From: Firmicutes bacterium UBA6811
Lineage (GTDB): Bacteria > Bacillota > SHA-98 > UBA4971
NCBI GenBank assembly: GCA_002452295.1
Contig: DKEX01000090.1
Coordinates: 1-8,146 of the forward strand
Length of the DNA: 8,146 nucleotides
Direction of reading: 5' to 3'
Positions 1 to 5,563 of this stretch are shown here, piece by piece (positions within the stretch are counted from its first letter, which is position 1; each line of letters opens with the position of its first letter). The translations under genes and the position numbers were made by a program. A model generated the notes under the pieces. It made no database searches. It saw only the letters and a list, made by a program, of their open reading frames with translations, and was not told the origin of the DNA.

Positions 1-191
1 GACCCCACAGGTCGAAGTGTGCTCCACCTTCCCGCTGGAGTCCAGGGTGGCTGCCCCGTCTATGCCGTGGTCAGGTTTTGGCAAGAAGCGCTGGCTACAA
101 TTCAACTTGGCCCGGCAACGGATTTGGCCCTCGGCGTAGAGATGAGGCTCGGGGGTCGGCGGCCCCGTGAAGAAGAGCCGCAACTACAGAC
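1..191. other. Unassigned left edge
   Basis: No gene could be recognised. Two frames stay open from the window edge and have high GC at third codon positions. One is a plus-strand frame that stops at TAG 137-139. The other is a minus-strand frame that would run leftwards off the window. Neither gives a protein I recognise, and each is the antisense of the other, so I call neither. The segment could be the tail of a gene cut by the window or the upstream region of the gene at 206. Confidence 0.4.
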
Positions 192-199
192 GGAGGTGA
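192..199 (+). promoter_or_regulatory. Strong Shine-Dalgarno site selecting a TTG start
   Basis: GGAGGTGA lies six bases before TTG at 206-208. No ATG or GTG in that frame is better placed, and the signal-peptide-like sequence follows directly. This makes TTG 206 the likely start of the secreted-protein gene. Confidence 0.6.
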
Positions 200-205
200 C
201 GGGAC

Positions 206-415
206 TTGAAGGCTGGTTGGCGAACCAGCACGTTTGCCGCCCTGTGGGTATCCGGCAAATTGCTCGCCGCGCTTGGCGTTCTTCTGAGCATCCTTCTTTT
301 CTCCTCGCTCGCTCTCGCGGACGGTGAGACGCGGCCCGCAACGCAGAAAGAGAAGGAGTTCTACAAACTCGTGATGGACACATTCGCGAAAGCCGTGCCC
401 CCTGGTCCAAAGGGC
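206..415 (+). pseudogene. 5' fragment of a secreted-protein gene, truncated
   Basis: From the TTG start the first 70 or so residues look like a real exported protein. A short basic N-terminus (MKAGWRTS) leads into a hydrophobic core at about residues 18-37 (KLLAALGVLLSILLFSSLAL), ending in an Ala-Asp cleavage-like site. A mature start follows with QKEKEFYKLVMDTFAKAVPP near residues 47-66. After PGPKG (about residue 70) the frame runs into the antisense of galT. It stays open to 1297 only by chance, so the 363-codon frame should not be read as one protein. The family is not identified; such tails look like small periplasmic or secreted proteins of unknown function. What remains has no catalytic motif. 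The break lies at about 410-416. Confidence 0.6.
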
Positions 416-874
416 GTAGATCTGCCCATGGGGATGCTCGAGCGTGACCCCGATGACCTCGCCTTTGTTCTCGAAGATCAGGACGTAGTCAACGTAGTCG
501 AGGCTTCCGAGATCCTCGTAGCGGTCCGTCCAGACGTCAACAAGCCTGGCGATATCCACGACATTCGAGGTCGCGAGGCTGCCATTGTGGCTGGGGGAGT
601 ACAGGACCACCTCGCAGATGCCCCTGGACGGCCTCACCTGGTAGAGGTCGTCCCCTTCCACGGACGGCTCGGGTGGCGTGCGGCAGAACGACGGGAACTT
701 GTTCTCGAAGACCACTATCTCGTAGTCCTCCGCCGGCACCTCCGTGGGATGGGCCCCGGGGCGCGTCGGGCACAGCGGGCAGAAGTCTGCGGGCGGATGG
801 TATGTCCTGTCCTGGCGGTGGGTGGCGGTCACGATCCACTCTCCGAGGACCGGGTTCCAGCGAAGCTCAGACAC
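413..874 (-). pseudogene. galT: Galactose-1-phosphate uridylyltransferase, N-terminal half only
   Basis: GalT swaps UMP between UDP-glucose and galactose 1-phosphate in the Leloir pathway. The start chosen is GTG 872-874, giving SELRWNPVLGEW, the usual GalT opening; a purine-rich Shine-Dalgarno (minus strand of 881-892) precedes it. Family marks in order are FCPLC (zinc-site cysteines), ENKFPSF, the YSPSHNGSLA segment and HPHGQIYA, which carries the active-site histidine. Similarity stops right after HPHGQIYA at 413, about 154 residues in, where about 330 are usual. The frame stays open to 95, but those residues are antisense to the secreted-protein gene. The second half of the fold is gone, so this copy should be inactive. 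The call of galT is firm; whether the break exists in the organism is uncertain. Confidence 0.85.
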
Positions 875-1072
875 CCTGAGCCCCCTCCCCTCTTCGGCAC
901 CGGGACGGCGGCCGCAGGTTGCGGGGCGCCCAGATCCGCCCATGCCGCGGAACGCGCTCGGATCGCCTCGCTCGGCTGGCGCGGCCGGCCCCCCCCCCGG
1001 CTCACCCGGACACTCGAAGCTATAGTAGATGAGATGGCGCCCGTCGTCCTTCATAATGCGCTTCTTGACCAT
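875..1072 (-). CDS. Short ORF in frame with galT; unidentified
   Basis: An ATG at 1072 opens a frame beginning MVKKRIMKDDGRHLIYYSFE, which looks like a genuine compact, basic protein start. A Gly/Pro/Ala/Arg-rich low-complexity stretch follows, and the frame then enters galT without a stop. A G10 run (989-998) sits at the change of character. With one extra G (or two fewer) the frame would instead end at TGA 867-869, overlapping the galT GTG start by eight bases, a common coupled layout. So this may be a separate small protein of about 65 residues whose frame has been altered by an indel, rather than a fusion to GalT. It lies 55 bp downstream of the URO-D fragment on the same strand. Function unknown. 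Confidence 0.45.
989..998. repeat. C10/G10 homopolymer tract
   Basis: Ten consecutive C on the plus strand (G on the coding strand of the short ORF). Such runs slip easily in replication and are a known source of sequencing indels. Its length decides whether the short ORF fuses to galT or stops at the galT start. Confidence 0.9.
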
Positions 1073-1127
1073 CCGGCCTTTGAGAGTGCACGTTCTGCTA
1101 TGAATCCGCCTTCACCATACACGCCCC

Positions 1128-1559
1128 TCATCCCTTCTCGAGGCTCTTGCACTCGCTCCCCCGCCCCCCGTCCCCTGACGCCCTGCCTCGCCGCTGCTCG
1201 CTCTGCAGAGGGTACTCTCCTCTCTTCCGCAGGGTTTTGTACATGGCGAGCAGGTTCTCGACAGGCGTCCTGGCCTGGACATTGTGGACGGGGTTGAACA
1301 TGAAGCCACCACCGGGGCCGAATACCCTCACGCGCTCGCCGACCTCACGCCTCACATCCTCGGGCGTTCCGAAAGGCAGGGTCTTCTGGGTATCCACGCC
1401 CCCGCCCCAGAATGTCACCATAACGCCAAATTCCTTCTCGAGATCAGCAGTATCCATGTCGGCTGCCGAACACTGTACCGGGTTTGTGATGTCGAACCCC
1501 GCATCGATGAAGTCCGGAATCAGTGGCCGCACCGCCCCACACGAGTGGATGAGGGTCCT
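1128..1559 (-). pseudogene. Uroporphyrinogen decarboxylase-family protein, C-terminal fragment
   Basis: The frame carries the C-terminal part of the URO-D superfamily branch that includes corrinoid/methylcobalamin methyltransferase-like proteins. Marks are TLIHSCGAVRPLIPDFIDAG (the H-x-C pair is a metal-site motif in the methyltransferases), DITNPVQCSAADMD, FWGGGVDTQ, LPFGTPEDV and the closing GGGFMFNPVHNVQ with the helix ENLLAMYKTLRKRG. About 25 low-complexity residues precede the TGA at 1128. Going upstream, similarity ends at an Arg-Thr at 1554-1559 and an in-frame TGA (1560-1562) follows. The family normally has a further 200 or more residues on the N-terminal side, so most of the barrel is missing. 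GTG 1532 is only a chance start inside the motif. The substrate cannot be told from this fragment. Confidence 0.75.
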
Positions 1560-1570
1560 TCATGACGGCA

Positions 1571-1590
1571 ATCACAGCAATAGCCGTGAT
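1571..1590. repeat. Imperfect palindrome in orphan spacer
   Basis: ATCACAGC-AATA-GCCGTGAT has arms of eight bases with a single mismatch; on the minus strand the mismatch becomes a G-U pair. It lies in a 52-bp segment (1560-1611) that belongs to neither flanking gene fragment. It could be an operator-like site or a coincidence. Confidence 0.35.
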
Positions 1591-1611
1591 CCCCCACTCG
1601 CGGTAGTATAG

Positions 1612-1929
1612 ACGCACCTGGTTTTACCCAACGACGCCAACCCTCTGGGAAACATCCTCGGAGGTAAGGTGATGCATTTGATGGATGTAGCCGGGGCCAT
1701 AGCGGCCTCCCGCCATTCAAACTGCCCGGTAGTCACAGTCTATGTGGATAGCATAAGCTTCCAGCGGCCGGTCAGGGTCGGATTCGTAGCCCTGGATGAG
1801 GAGGGAAAACCTACCCCTGTGCCCCGTCTTATCACCGAAACCGAAGATGAGATCCGGGGAGTTGAAGAAGCAAAGGCCCGGCGAGAGGAGAGGCTCAGGA
1901 AGAAGAAATCGTCGGCACCATGTATGTAA
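1612..1929 (+). pseudogene. Acyl-CoA thioesterase (hot-dog fold), truncated and internally deleted
   Basis: The frame begins after TAG 1609-1611 with THLVLPNDANPLGNILGG, then KVMHLMDVAGAIAASRHS and VVTVYVDSISFQRPVRVG. These are the first strands and central helix of YciA/BACH-type acyl-CoA hydrolases, which hydrolyse acyl-CoA to free acid and CoA. The text then jumps directly to FVALDEEGKPTPVPRLITET and a charged C-terminal helix (EEAKARREERLRKKK), ending at TAA 1927-1929. From the family pattern about 40-45 residues are missing at about 1779-1782: the strands from VG(E/D)VV through the NSAYLT region. Reading frame is kept. The initiating codon and first residues are also missing; a GTG at 1669 is the first possible internal start. 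The product could not form the normal sheet, so I regard it as non-functional. Confidence 0.75.
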
Positions 1930-2071
1930 TATCCTTCTCGCACGACGATGCTCCGGGCCGGGCGCCGGCAGGTCGAAGCCAGCCACATCAGGGGGAGAGG
2001 TCTGTTCCACTGCTCTTTGACGGTAGGCGTCCCATGGATCAGAGAATTTAATTCAGAGGGGAAAATCGTCG

Positions 2072-2100
2072 TTGCCGATGGCCGATAAATGTGATATACT
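2072..2100 (+). promoter_or_regulatory. Sigma-70/sigma-A-type promoter for the helicase
   Basis: TTGCCG (2072-2077) and TATACT (2095-2100) are separated by exactly 17 bases. A TG at 2092-2093 adds an extended -10 element (TGATATACT). Transcription would start near 2107, giving a leader of about 100 bases before the helicase ATG at 2206. The site stands in an AT-richer island within GC-rich DNA. Confidence 0.65.
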
Positions 2101-2134
2101 AAACTTTGGTACACGAAACGCTGTGCAGCTGCGA

Positions 2135-2163
2135 AAGGGTGTCAGCGCTCTGCTGGCACTCTT
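2135..2163 (+). promoter_or_regulatory. Leader hairpin upstream of the helicase gene
   Basis: AAGGGTGTCAGC (2135-2146) pairs with GCTGGCACTCTT (2152-2163) through 12 base pairs, two of them G-U, around a five-base loop. A short pyrimidine stretch follows (CTTT). It lies between the predicted promoter and the ribosome site. The form resembles a weak intrinsic terminator or attenuator, but the U-tract is short. Confidence 0.45.
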
Positions 2164-2205
2164 CTTTGCTAGCTGGAACCTGGAAGAAAGAGAAGAGAGG
2201 TATAC

Positions 2206-3315
2206 ATGTTTAGCGATTTCCAACTAAGCTCGATCCTCCTCGGGAACGTCAAGAAAGCCGGCTACATCAAGCCCACGCCCGTCCAGAACTCGGCCATTCC
2301 CCCTGCCCTGGAAGGGCGCGACATGGTAGTCACCGCGGAGACGGGCAGCGGGAAGACGGCTGCGTTCCTTCTGCCCATGCTAGAGCGCGTATCGGTTGGC
2401 ACCCGTGGCGGCGTCAGGGGCCTCATCCTTTGCCCGACTCGGGAGATAGCCATCCAGACTGCGCAGCACGCGCGCAGGCTCGGGCGCCACACCGGGCTGA
2501 GCAGCACCGCTATCTACGGGGGAGTGGGATATGAACCTCAGATGCAAGCATTGCGAGCCGGCGCGGACATCGTCGTTGCGACCCCGGGCCGTCTGCTTGA
2601 CTACATGGGCAGGGGGACAATCGACCTGAAGAGCGTATCGACCCTGGTGCTCGACGAGGCCGACCGCATGTTTGATATGGGCTTCCTGCCCGACCTCCGG
2701 CGGATCATGTCGCACCTTCCTCCGTCTCGGCAGACGCTCCTTTTCTCCGCGACAATGCCGCCGGAGATTTTCGCTCTGGCGGAGCGGTTCATGAAGAATC
2801 CGGCGCGACTTGCGGTGGGCCGTGTGGCAACCCCTCCGGAGACAGTGTCACAGGCTGTTTACATAATTCCTTCTGACCGGAAGACATCAACCCTGCTGAA
2901 GCTGGTTCAGCGCCGGACCATGGAAAGCGTGCTGGTGTTCACGCGCACGAAACACCGGGCCGACCGGCTTGCCCGCCGGCTGTCATGGTCGGGGGTCAAG
3001 GCCGCATGCATTCACGGAGATCGATCCCAGCGGCAGCGCGAGGCGGCTCTCGAGGGCTACCGTCAAGGTGCTTTCCGGGTGCTCGTGGCAACAGACATCG
3101 CAGCCCGTGGTCTGGATATCCAGGGCGTCACGCATGTCATAAACTACGATCTGCCGGCTGTGCCCGAGGACTACGTTCACCGCGTCGGCCGTACCGCGCG
3201 CGCTGGCGCCACAGGCCAGGCATTGAGCTTCGTTACTGGGGAGGACGCCGCCGCGCTTCGGGGAATTGAAAAGGCGCTCGGACATCAACTCCGGCGGCTT
3301 GAATGGAAGGGATAA
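2206..3315 (+). CDS. DEAD-box ATP-dependent RNA helicase, RhlE-like
   Basis: This is an ATP-driven RNA unwinding enzyme of the DEAD-box family, acting in the cytoplasm in ribosome assembly, RNA decay or cold adaptation. All core motifs are present in order: Q motif KPTPVQ (22-27), motif I AETGSGKT (44-51), Ia PTREIA (77-82), GG (105-106), Ib TPGR (126-129), II DEAD (150-153), III SAT (181-183), IV VLVFTRTK (242-249), V ATDIAARGLDI (295-305) and VI HRVGRTAR (325-332). At 369 residues it is nearly the bare two-domain core, without the basic C-terminal tail of many RhlE proteins. The ATG follows GAGAGG (2195-2200) at good spacing. It has its own promoter and leader hairpin. degV follows after 72 bp on the same strand, so the two may be co-transcribed. 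It is the only intact gene in the left half. Confidence 0.95.
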   Translation: MFSDFQLSSILLGNVKKAGYIKPTPVQNSAIPPALEGRDMVVTAETGSGKTAAFLLPMLERVSVGTRGGVRGLILCPTREIAIQTAQHARRLGRHTGLSSTAIYGGVGYEPQMQALRAGADIVVATPGRLLDYMGRGTIDLKSVSTLVLDEADRMFDMGFLPDLRRIMSHLPPSRQTLLFSATMPPEIFALAERFMKNPARLAVGRVATPPETVSQAVYIIPSDRKTSTLLKLVQRRTMESVLVFTRTKHRADRLARRLSWSGVKAACIHGDRSQRQREAALEGYRQGAFRVLVATDIAARGLDIQGVTHVINYDLPAVPEDYVHRVGRTARAGATGQALSFVTGEDAAALRGIEKALGHQLRRLEWKG

Positions 3316-3325
3316 AGCCGCCTCT

Positions 3326-3345
3326 GGGCTGGGCTGCGCTGGGCT
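3326..3345 (+). repeat. Four tandem 5-bp units (GGGCT)
   Basis: GGGCT GGGCT GCGCT GGGCT lies between the helicase stop and degV, with one base differing in the third unit. It is followed by more G/C-rich sequence containing a short GGGG-TGCG-CCCC hairpin (about 3356-3367). No U-tract follows, so I do not call a terminator. Confidence 0.7.
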
Positions 3346-3387
3346 GGTCCGGGCCGGGGTGCGCCCCTCAGCACGAAAGGGGAGTGG

Positions 3388-3999
3388 ATGGTGGAAGGAA
3401 AAGAAAGGATCGCACTGGTGACCGACAGCACATGCGACCTGGATCCGGCGGTTATCAACCAGCATGGAATACATGTGCTGCCTTTGAAGATTGTCTACCG
3501 GGACCGGGTCTATCGCGATCGGGTCGATATCACGCCCGAGGAAGTGTATGCTCGGCTCGAGGAGGAGGTACCGACCACCTCAACACCTTCGCCCCAGGAA
3601 GCGATCGATTTGCTCACGGAGCTTCGGAACGAGGGGTTCACCAGGGTCCTGGCCATCCACATATCGAGCGGACTCAGCGGGACGTGGAATGCGGTGAACC
3701 TGGCCGCCCGGGAAGTCGCCAACCTGAAGACGGCGGTCATCGACTCGAAGTCCCTGTCCATGGGTCTAGGGTTTGTGGTCGAGCAGGCCGCCCGGTGGAT
3801 CGAAGAGAGAACCGACTTCGCGACCCTGGTCAAGCGGTGCGAAGAGATGGTGGAAAGGTCGAAGGCCTTCTATGTCCTGAAGACGCTGGAGTACCTGCGG
3901 CGGGGTGGAAGGATCAACACGGTCGCCGCGGCGGTGGGAGGTGTTGCCACTCTCGTCGGAAACGTTCGAGCCATGCATCCGTGCCAAACCTGGTCCTGA
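3388..3999 (+). pseudogene. DegV family fatty-acid-binding protein, C-terminally truncated
   Basis: DegV (FakB-type) proteins bind a fatty acid and, in Gram-positives, present it to the kinase FakA. Seen here are the opening VTDSTCDLDP (11-20), the PTTSTPSP loop (62-69), the HISSGLSGTW lipid-contact loop (91-100), DSKSLSMG (119-126) and LEYLRRGGRI (168-176). Similarity holds to about residue 184 (AAAVG, near 3939). The frame then runs about 19 antisense residues of the DUF3795 gene to a stop at 3999. The family usually has about 280 residues, so roughly the last third, including part of the lipid pocket, is missing. AAGGGGAG (3377-3384) lies very close to ATG 3388; GTG 3391, next codon, has better spacing and may be the true start. 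Likely the second gene after the helicase. Confidence 0.85.
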
Positions 4000-4234
4000 G
4001 CCTGAGGCTTTCAACGTGAAAGCCCCTCGGCAGGCGGTCGTCGGGCACGAAGTCGGCGAGCTCCTGGCAGGGGAATCCCGCGCAGAGCCCACAGTGCTCG
4101 TGGTTCTTCTGCGCCAGGCACTTCAGGAACCTGCACTCACCAGCCTTGGACAAACACCCGGCGCAGTCGCGCCCAAAGTGGTAGCACTTCCCGCACCAGT
4201 CGCCGCAGGCGCCGATCTCGCTGGCAGTATTCAC
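3914..4234 (-). CDS. DUF3795 cysteine-rich protein, possibly clipped at C-terminus
   Basis: A small cysteine-rich protein of the DUF3795 type, function unknown; the cysteines suggest metal binding. Cysteines come in pairs and clusters: IGACGDWCGKC near the start, GRDCAGCL, ECRFLKCLAQ and HCGLCAGFPC. The family-like tail PDDRLPRGFHVESLRLRT and WLERFRREW follows. After EWQ (about 3944) come about ten Pro/Arg-rich residues that are antisense of degV, so only the very end is affected and the fold may be complete. The start is GTG 4234, immediately before the conserved ASEIGACG; a G-rich stretch lies about 12 bases upstream, a weak ribosome site. The upstream frame is open back to a TAG but gives no better start. 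It may belong with the minus-strand genes to its right. Confidence 0.75.
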   Translation of the reverse strand: MNTASEIGACGDWCGKCYHFGRDCAGCLSKAGECRFLKCLAQKNHEHCGLCAGFPCQELADFVPDDRLPRGFHVESLRLRTRFGTDAWLERFRREWQHLPPPRRPC

Positions 4235-4262
4235 GGCTTCAACCCACCCCTCAGCCTGGCCA

Positions 4263-4391
4263 TCAAGTCCCTATTCGAGACTCGCGGCAACGTGGCTTGA
4301 CTTTGCGCTTCAGCTTTCGCCCGATCTGCCGTAAAGCTCGAGCAAGGCTTGTTGCTGTTCCCTGTTGCCGTTCATAGAAGGCCAGCCTCAT
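4263..4391 (-). CDS. Possible 42-residue basic small protein
   Basis: A short ORF in the 276-bp gap between psuK and the DUF3795 gene. It starts at ATG 4389-4391 after AGGGGAG at good spacing, and ends at TGA 4263-4265. The product begins MRLAFYERQQG and becomes strongly basic in its second half (RKLKRKVKPRC), with many Arg/Lys. I know no homologue. It could also be chance; the good ribosome site and position 29 bp before the DUF3795 start are the only support. Nothing else was recognised in this gap. Confidence 0.25.
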   Translation of the reverse strand: MRLAFYERQQGTATSLARALRQIGRKLKRKVKPRCRESRIGT

Positions 4392-4510
4392 GACGGACTC
4401 CCCTGGGACGGCGGGGCGGGCTGGGCTTGTCGTAACCCGAAACCGTGGGGCGAGCCTGCGAGTTTGATGTCAATCGGCGGATGGTCTGCTGGGCAAGTGG
4501 CACATATGAC

Positions 4511-5530
4511 TCACATGTCTATCGTACCGAGAAAGGCGCCTTTCTTGACGACGACCTGGGCTGCCATGCTGTTGCCCCACTCGCCCCAGGCGCGGGGTGG
4601 CAGGCCATAAAGCAATGAAGCGAGAAAGCCGGCGTTGAATGCGTCGCCCGCTCCCGTGGTATCGACGGCCTTGACCTGGCGCGCAGGGCACTCGAAGATG
4701 GCGGGTGCGGAGAGCTCGGCCAGACGGAGGCCGCTCGCGGCTCCGAGGCAGGACGTGCGCGCAGTCGGCCCGAGCGCCACGATCGACCCGCGTCGCCCGA
4801 GTTTTAGTCCGAGGCATGGCGTAAGCTCCAGGATAGACTGAATTCCGGAGTCCACGCTTTCACATCCCGATAGCGTTCGGAGTTCCGATGCGTTGGCGAG
4901 GACGACATCGGCGATAGTGAGCATGTGATCGAGGACGTCACGTGCAAGCTGGCCTACGACCGGGGTCGGGTCGAAGGCCACGACTCCGCCCGCATCTCCC
5001 ACTCGTTCGGCAGCATCCAGGCAGGGCGCGGCCTGCCTGGCGTCCTGCAGACAGTATCCCGAAACGAGGATGAGCGGAGCGCACTCGAGGGCCTCTCGGA
5101 GACCCGGCGTCATGTCCAGCGGGATAGACGCGGCGCCCCGGTACGAGAACATGGTCCGCTCGCCGCCGCAATCGACGAATGAAAGGACATGTCCTGTTGT
5201 ACCCTGGAACCGCACGTGGGAGACGTCCACTCCTGCGCTCCCCAGGTGGCGCCTCAGGTAACGCCCCTCCTCGTCGTCGCCCACGGTGGTGGGCAAATAA
5301 CAGGGAACTCCCAGAAGGGCAAGCCCAATGCTGGTATTCAGGCCTGCCCCTCCGGGATGTTTCTCGGACGAACGAATCACCGCGTCTCCGCCAACGGGCG
5401 GCACCGCTTCGATTCGATAGACGTGATCGAGAAGGGCATCGCCGAGAACGATGGCCGGCGGGAGCGAATACGGCCGCGGAGGCACGATGTCATTTGGTTT
5501 CACAGGTCTCGTCGTGGTCGCATCCCTCAT
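4511..5530 (-). CDS. psuK: PfkB-family kinase, probable pseudouridine kinase
   Basis: A sugar/nucleoside kinase of the PfkB (ribokinase) superfamily that transfers the ATP gamma-phosphate to a sugar hydroxyl. It opens with AIVLGDALLDHVYRIE (26-41), then the PfkB signature region HPGGAGLNTSIGLALLG (58-74) and the C-terminal signature DTTGAGDAFNAGF (290-302), where Asp296 is the expected catalytic base. The 339 residues fit the family; the first 25 or so are a Pro/Arg-rich extension, so a later start is possible, though AGGAAGG (minus strand of 5541-5547) supports ATG 5530. It lies 33 bp after psuG, so the two are almost surely co-transcribed. That context makes pseudouridine the likely substrate: the product, pseudouridine 5'-phosphate, is what PsuG cleaves. 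By sequence alone ribose, fructose or another nucleoside cannot be excluded. Confidence 0.8.
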   Translation of the reverse strand: MRDATTTRPVKPNDIVPPRPYSLPPAIVLGDALLDHVYRIEAVPPVGGDAVIRSSEKHPGGAGLNTSIGLALLGVPCYLPTTVGDDEEGRYLRRHLGSAGVDVSHVRFQGTTGHVLSFVDCGGERTMFSYRGAASIPLDMTPGLREALECAPLILVSGYCLQDARQAAPCLDAAERVGDAGGVVAFDPTPVVGQLARDVLDHMLTIADVVLANASELRTLSGCESVDSGIQSILELTPCLGLKLGRRGSIVALGPTARTSCLGAASGLRLAELSAPAIFECPARQVKAVDTTGAGDAFNAGFLASLLYGLPPRAWGEWGNSMAAQVVVKKGAFLGTIDM

Positions 5531-5563
5531 GGACGCCGGCCCTTCCTACATACAGCCAGGACC

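Noticed and set aside
95..412. C-terminal extension of GalT
   Set aside because: After HPHGQIYA the residues have no GalT likeness and are the antisense of the signal-peptide gene.
206..1297. One 363-residue plus-strand protein with a signal peptide
   Set aside because: Only the first 70 residues look real; the rest is antisense to galT and the short ORF, whose minus-strand reading shows clear GalT motifs.
1740..2114. Minus-strand gene upstream of the helicase
   Set aside because: It is antisense to the thioesterase over half its length and shows no recognisable motif; 1930-2071 is left as non-coding.
3346..3375. Terminator after the helicase gene
   Set aside because: A short G/C stem can be drawn but no run of T follows, and degV follows on the same strand.
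3303..4019. 238-residue plus-strand ORF overlapping degV
   Set aside because: Shadow frame, rich in Arg/Gly/Pro, while the DegV frame has all family motifs.
4468..4473. Consensus -35 (TTGACA on the minus strand) as promoter for the DUF3795 side
   Set aside because: No -10-like hexamer lies 16-18 bases downstream; the region there is CCCCACGG.
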